DNA of 64,000 nt from positions 148,329,501 to 148,393,500 of the forward strand of contig NC_060212.1 of the NCBI RefSeq assembly GCF_021130785.1. The letters are read 5' to 3'. Source of the DNA: Homalodisca vitripennis. Lineage: Eukaryota; Arthropoda; Insecta; Hemiptera; Cicadellidae. A model generated the notes under the pieces. That model was given only the letters and a program-made list of their open reading frames with translations. It was not told the DNA's origin and searched no databases. The position numbers and the translations under genes are program-made. This document shows positions 63,545-64,000 of the stretch, piece after piece (position 1 is the stretch's first letter; each line of letters begins with the position of its first letter).

Positions 63545-63690
63545 GTCAAATGTTTCAGGCCAGGACAGGCCATGATTTATTGATAGTCCAGCCGTTGTTA
63601 ATTTGGCTTATCAATTGACAATCCCCATGAGAAGGAACATGTAATTGTCGGATTTGAATAACAAGAATTGGCTCGACAGTCGCTCATAAA
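63545..63690 (-). promoter_or_regulatory. Conserved non-coding block A (copy 3, inverted)
   Basis: On the minus strand this matches blocks at 17197 and 37414, with about 18 bp lost before the motif. The composite motif lies at 63652-63665 and is unchanged. The following GGGGATTGTCAA and CTATCAATAAATCATGG also match. Confidence 0.4.
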
Positions 63691-64000
63691 ACGACTTAAA
63701 AAAAAATTTAACAAATTTGTAGTTCCACATCGTAGCGTTGGTTTTAGCACACACTATTTTCGTTTTAATACAAATTAATATGTTAAAACTTATATAAAAT
63801 AGTTAACATCAATTATTATAATGGTTAATAATTATTTCTCTTACTTCACATGAAGAAAATTGTAAAACTTCCTAACGAAATAATTTTGTATAAAAGTGAA
63901 TAACTTAAATCTTACGGATATTAATGGGTAAATGAATTATTATACCTGTTAACATAAAACTTCTAAAAACTAAAATTACGTAAAATAAATGTATCAGCAT

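Larger units (their letters stand above)
52600..63690 (-). repeat. Partial third copy of the duplication, inverted
   Basis: Four blocks match copy 1 on the opposite strand, in exactly reversed order: 63545-63690 with 17197-17390 (A), 62815-62955 with 18240-18420 (B), 53395-53590 and 53065-53220 with 23340-23520 and 23565-23715 (C), and 52605-52690 with 24115-24215 (D). Sequence between the blocks is too diverged or inserted to align by eye. The B-C spacing is about 5 kb in copy 1 and about 9 kb here. The collinearity argues for one old inverted duplication rather than scattered repeats. Confidence 0.65.

Noticed and set aside
1..64000. Hox cluster or microRNA locus
   Set aside because: Some A/T-rich homeodomain-like sites occur, but I found no homeobox and no mature miR-10 or miR-iab-4 sequence on reading.

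Overview
The window is AT-rich, non-coding eukaryotic nuclear DNA. The retroelements and DNA transposons (CR1/Jockey-type LINE, Penelope-like element with GIY-YIG motif, mariner, solo LTR, tRNA-derived SINE) fit an arthropod, most likely an insect. I find no intact host protein gene. Every open frame is short, and the only recognisable proteins are broken transposon proteins.

The main structure is segmental duplication. Copy 1 (1 to about 19050) and copy 2 (29088 to about 41800) are parallel and largely collinear; base 1 pairs with 29088, so the unit probably extends left of the window. A partial third copy lies inverted at about 52600-63690. It shares four short conserved blocks (A-D) with copy 1, in reversed order and orientation; copy 2 shares only A and B. 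Similarity between copies 1 and 2 is mosaic: near-identical up to about 6450/33040, clearly lower to about 9880/35600, and patchy after that.

Insertions differ between the copies, so they post-date the duplication. Copy 1 carries a 3-kb nested inverted-repeat element (232-3251, Helentron-like ends), a 331-bp Penelope-type inverted insert (5813-6143) and a 5'-truncated LINE (about 14240-16727). Copy 2 carries an 820-bp unclassified insert (about 31441-32262), a Penelope-like element with 14-bp target duplications (37703-39008) and a mariner with TA target duplications (39614-40924). Outside the copies lie two more small Penelope-type inserts (26703-26873, 45367-45532), a solo LTR (43440-43719), two tRNA-derived SINE copies (52288, 57805) and a separate inverted pair (50640-50855 with 58485-58690).

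Two signals deserve most attention. First, Penelope-type sequences of three families repeat a hammerhead-ribozyme-like core, with one extra T in the same place each time. Second, the multi-copy non-coding blocks stay recognisable where their surroundings have diverged; block A keeps an invariant Sox/POU-like composite motif in all three copies.
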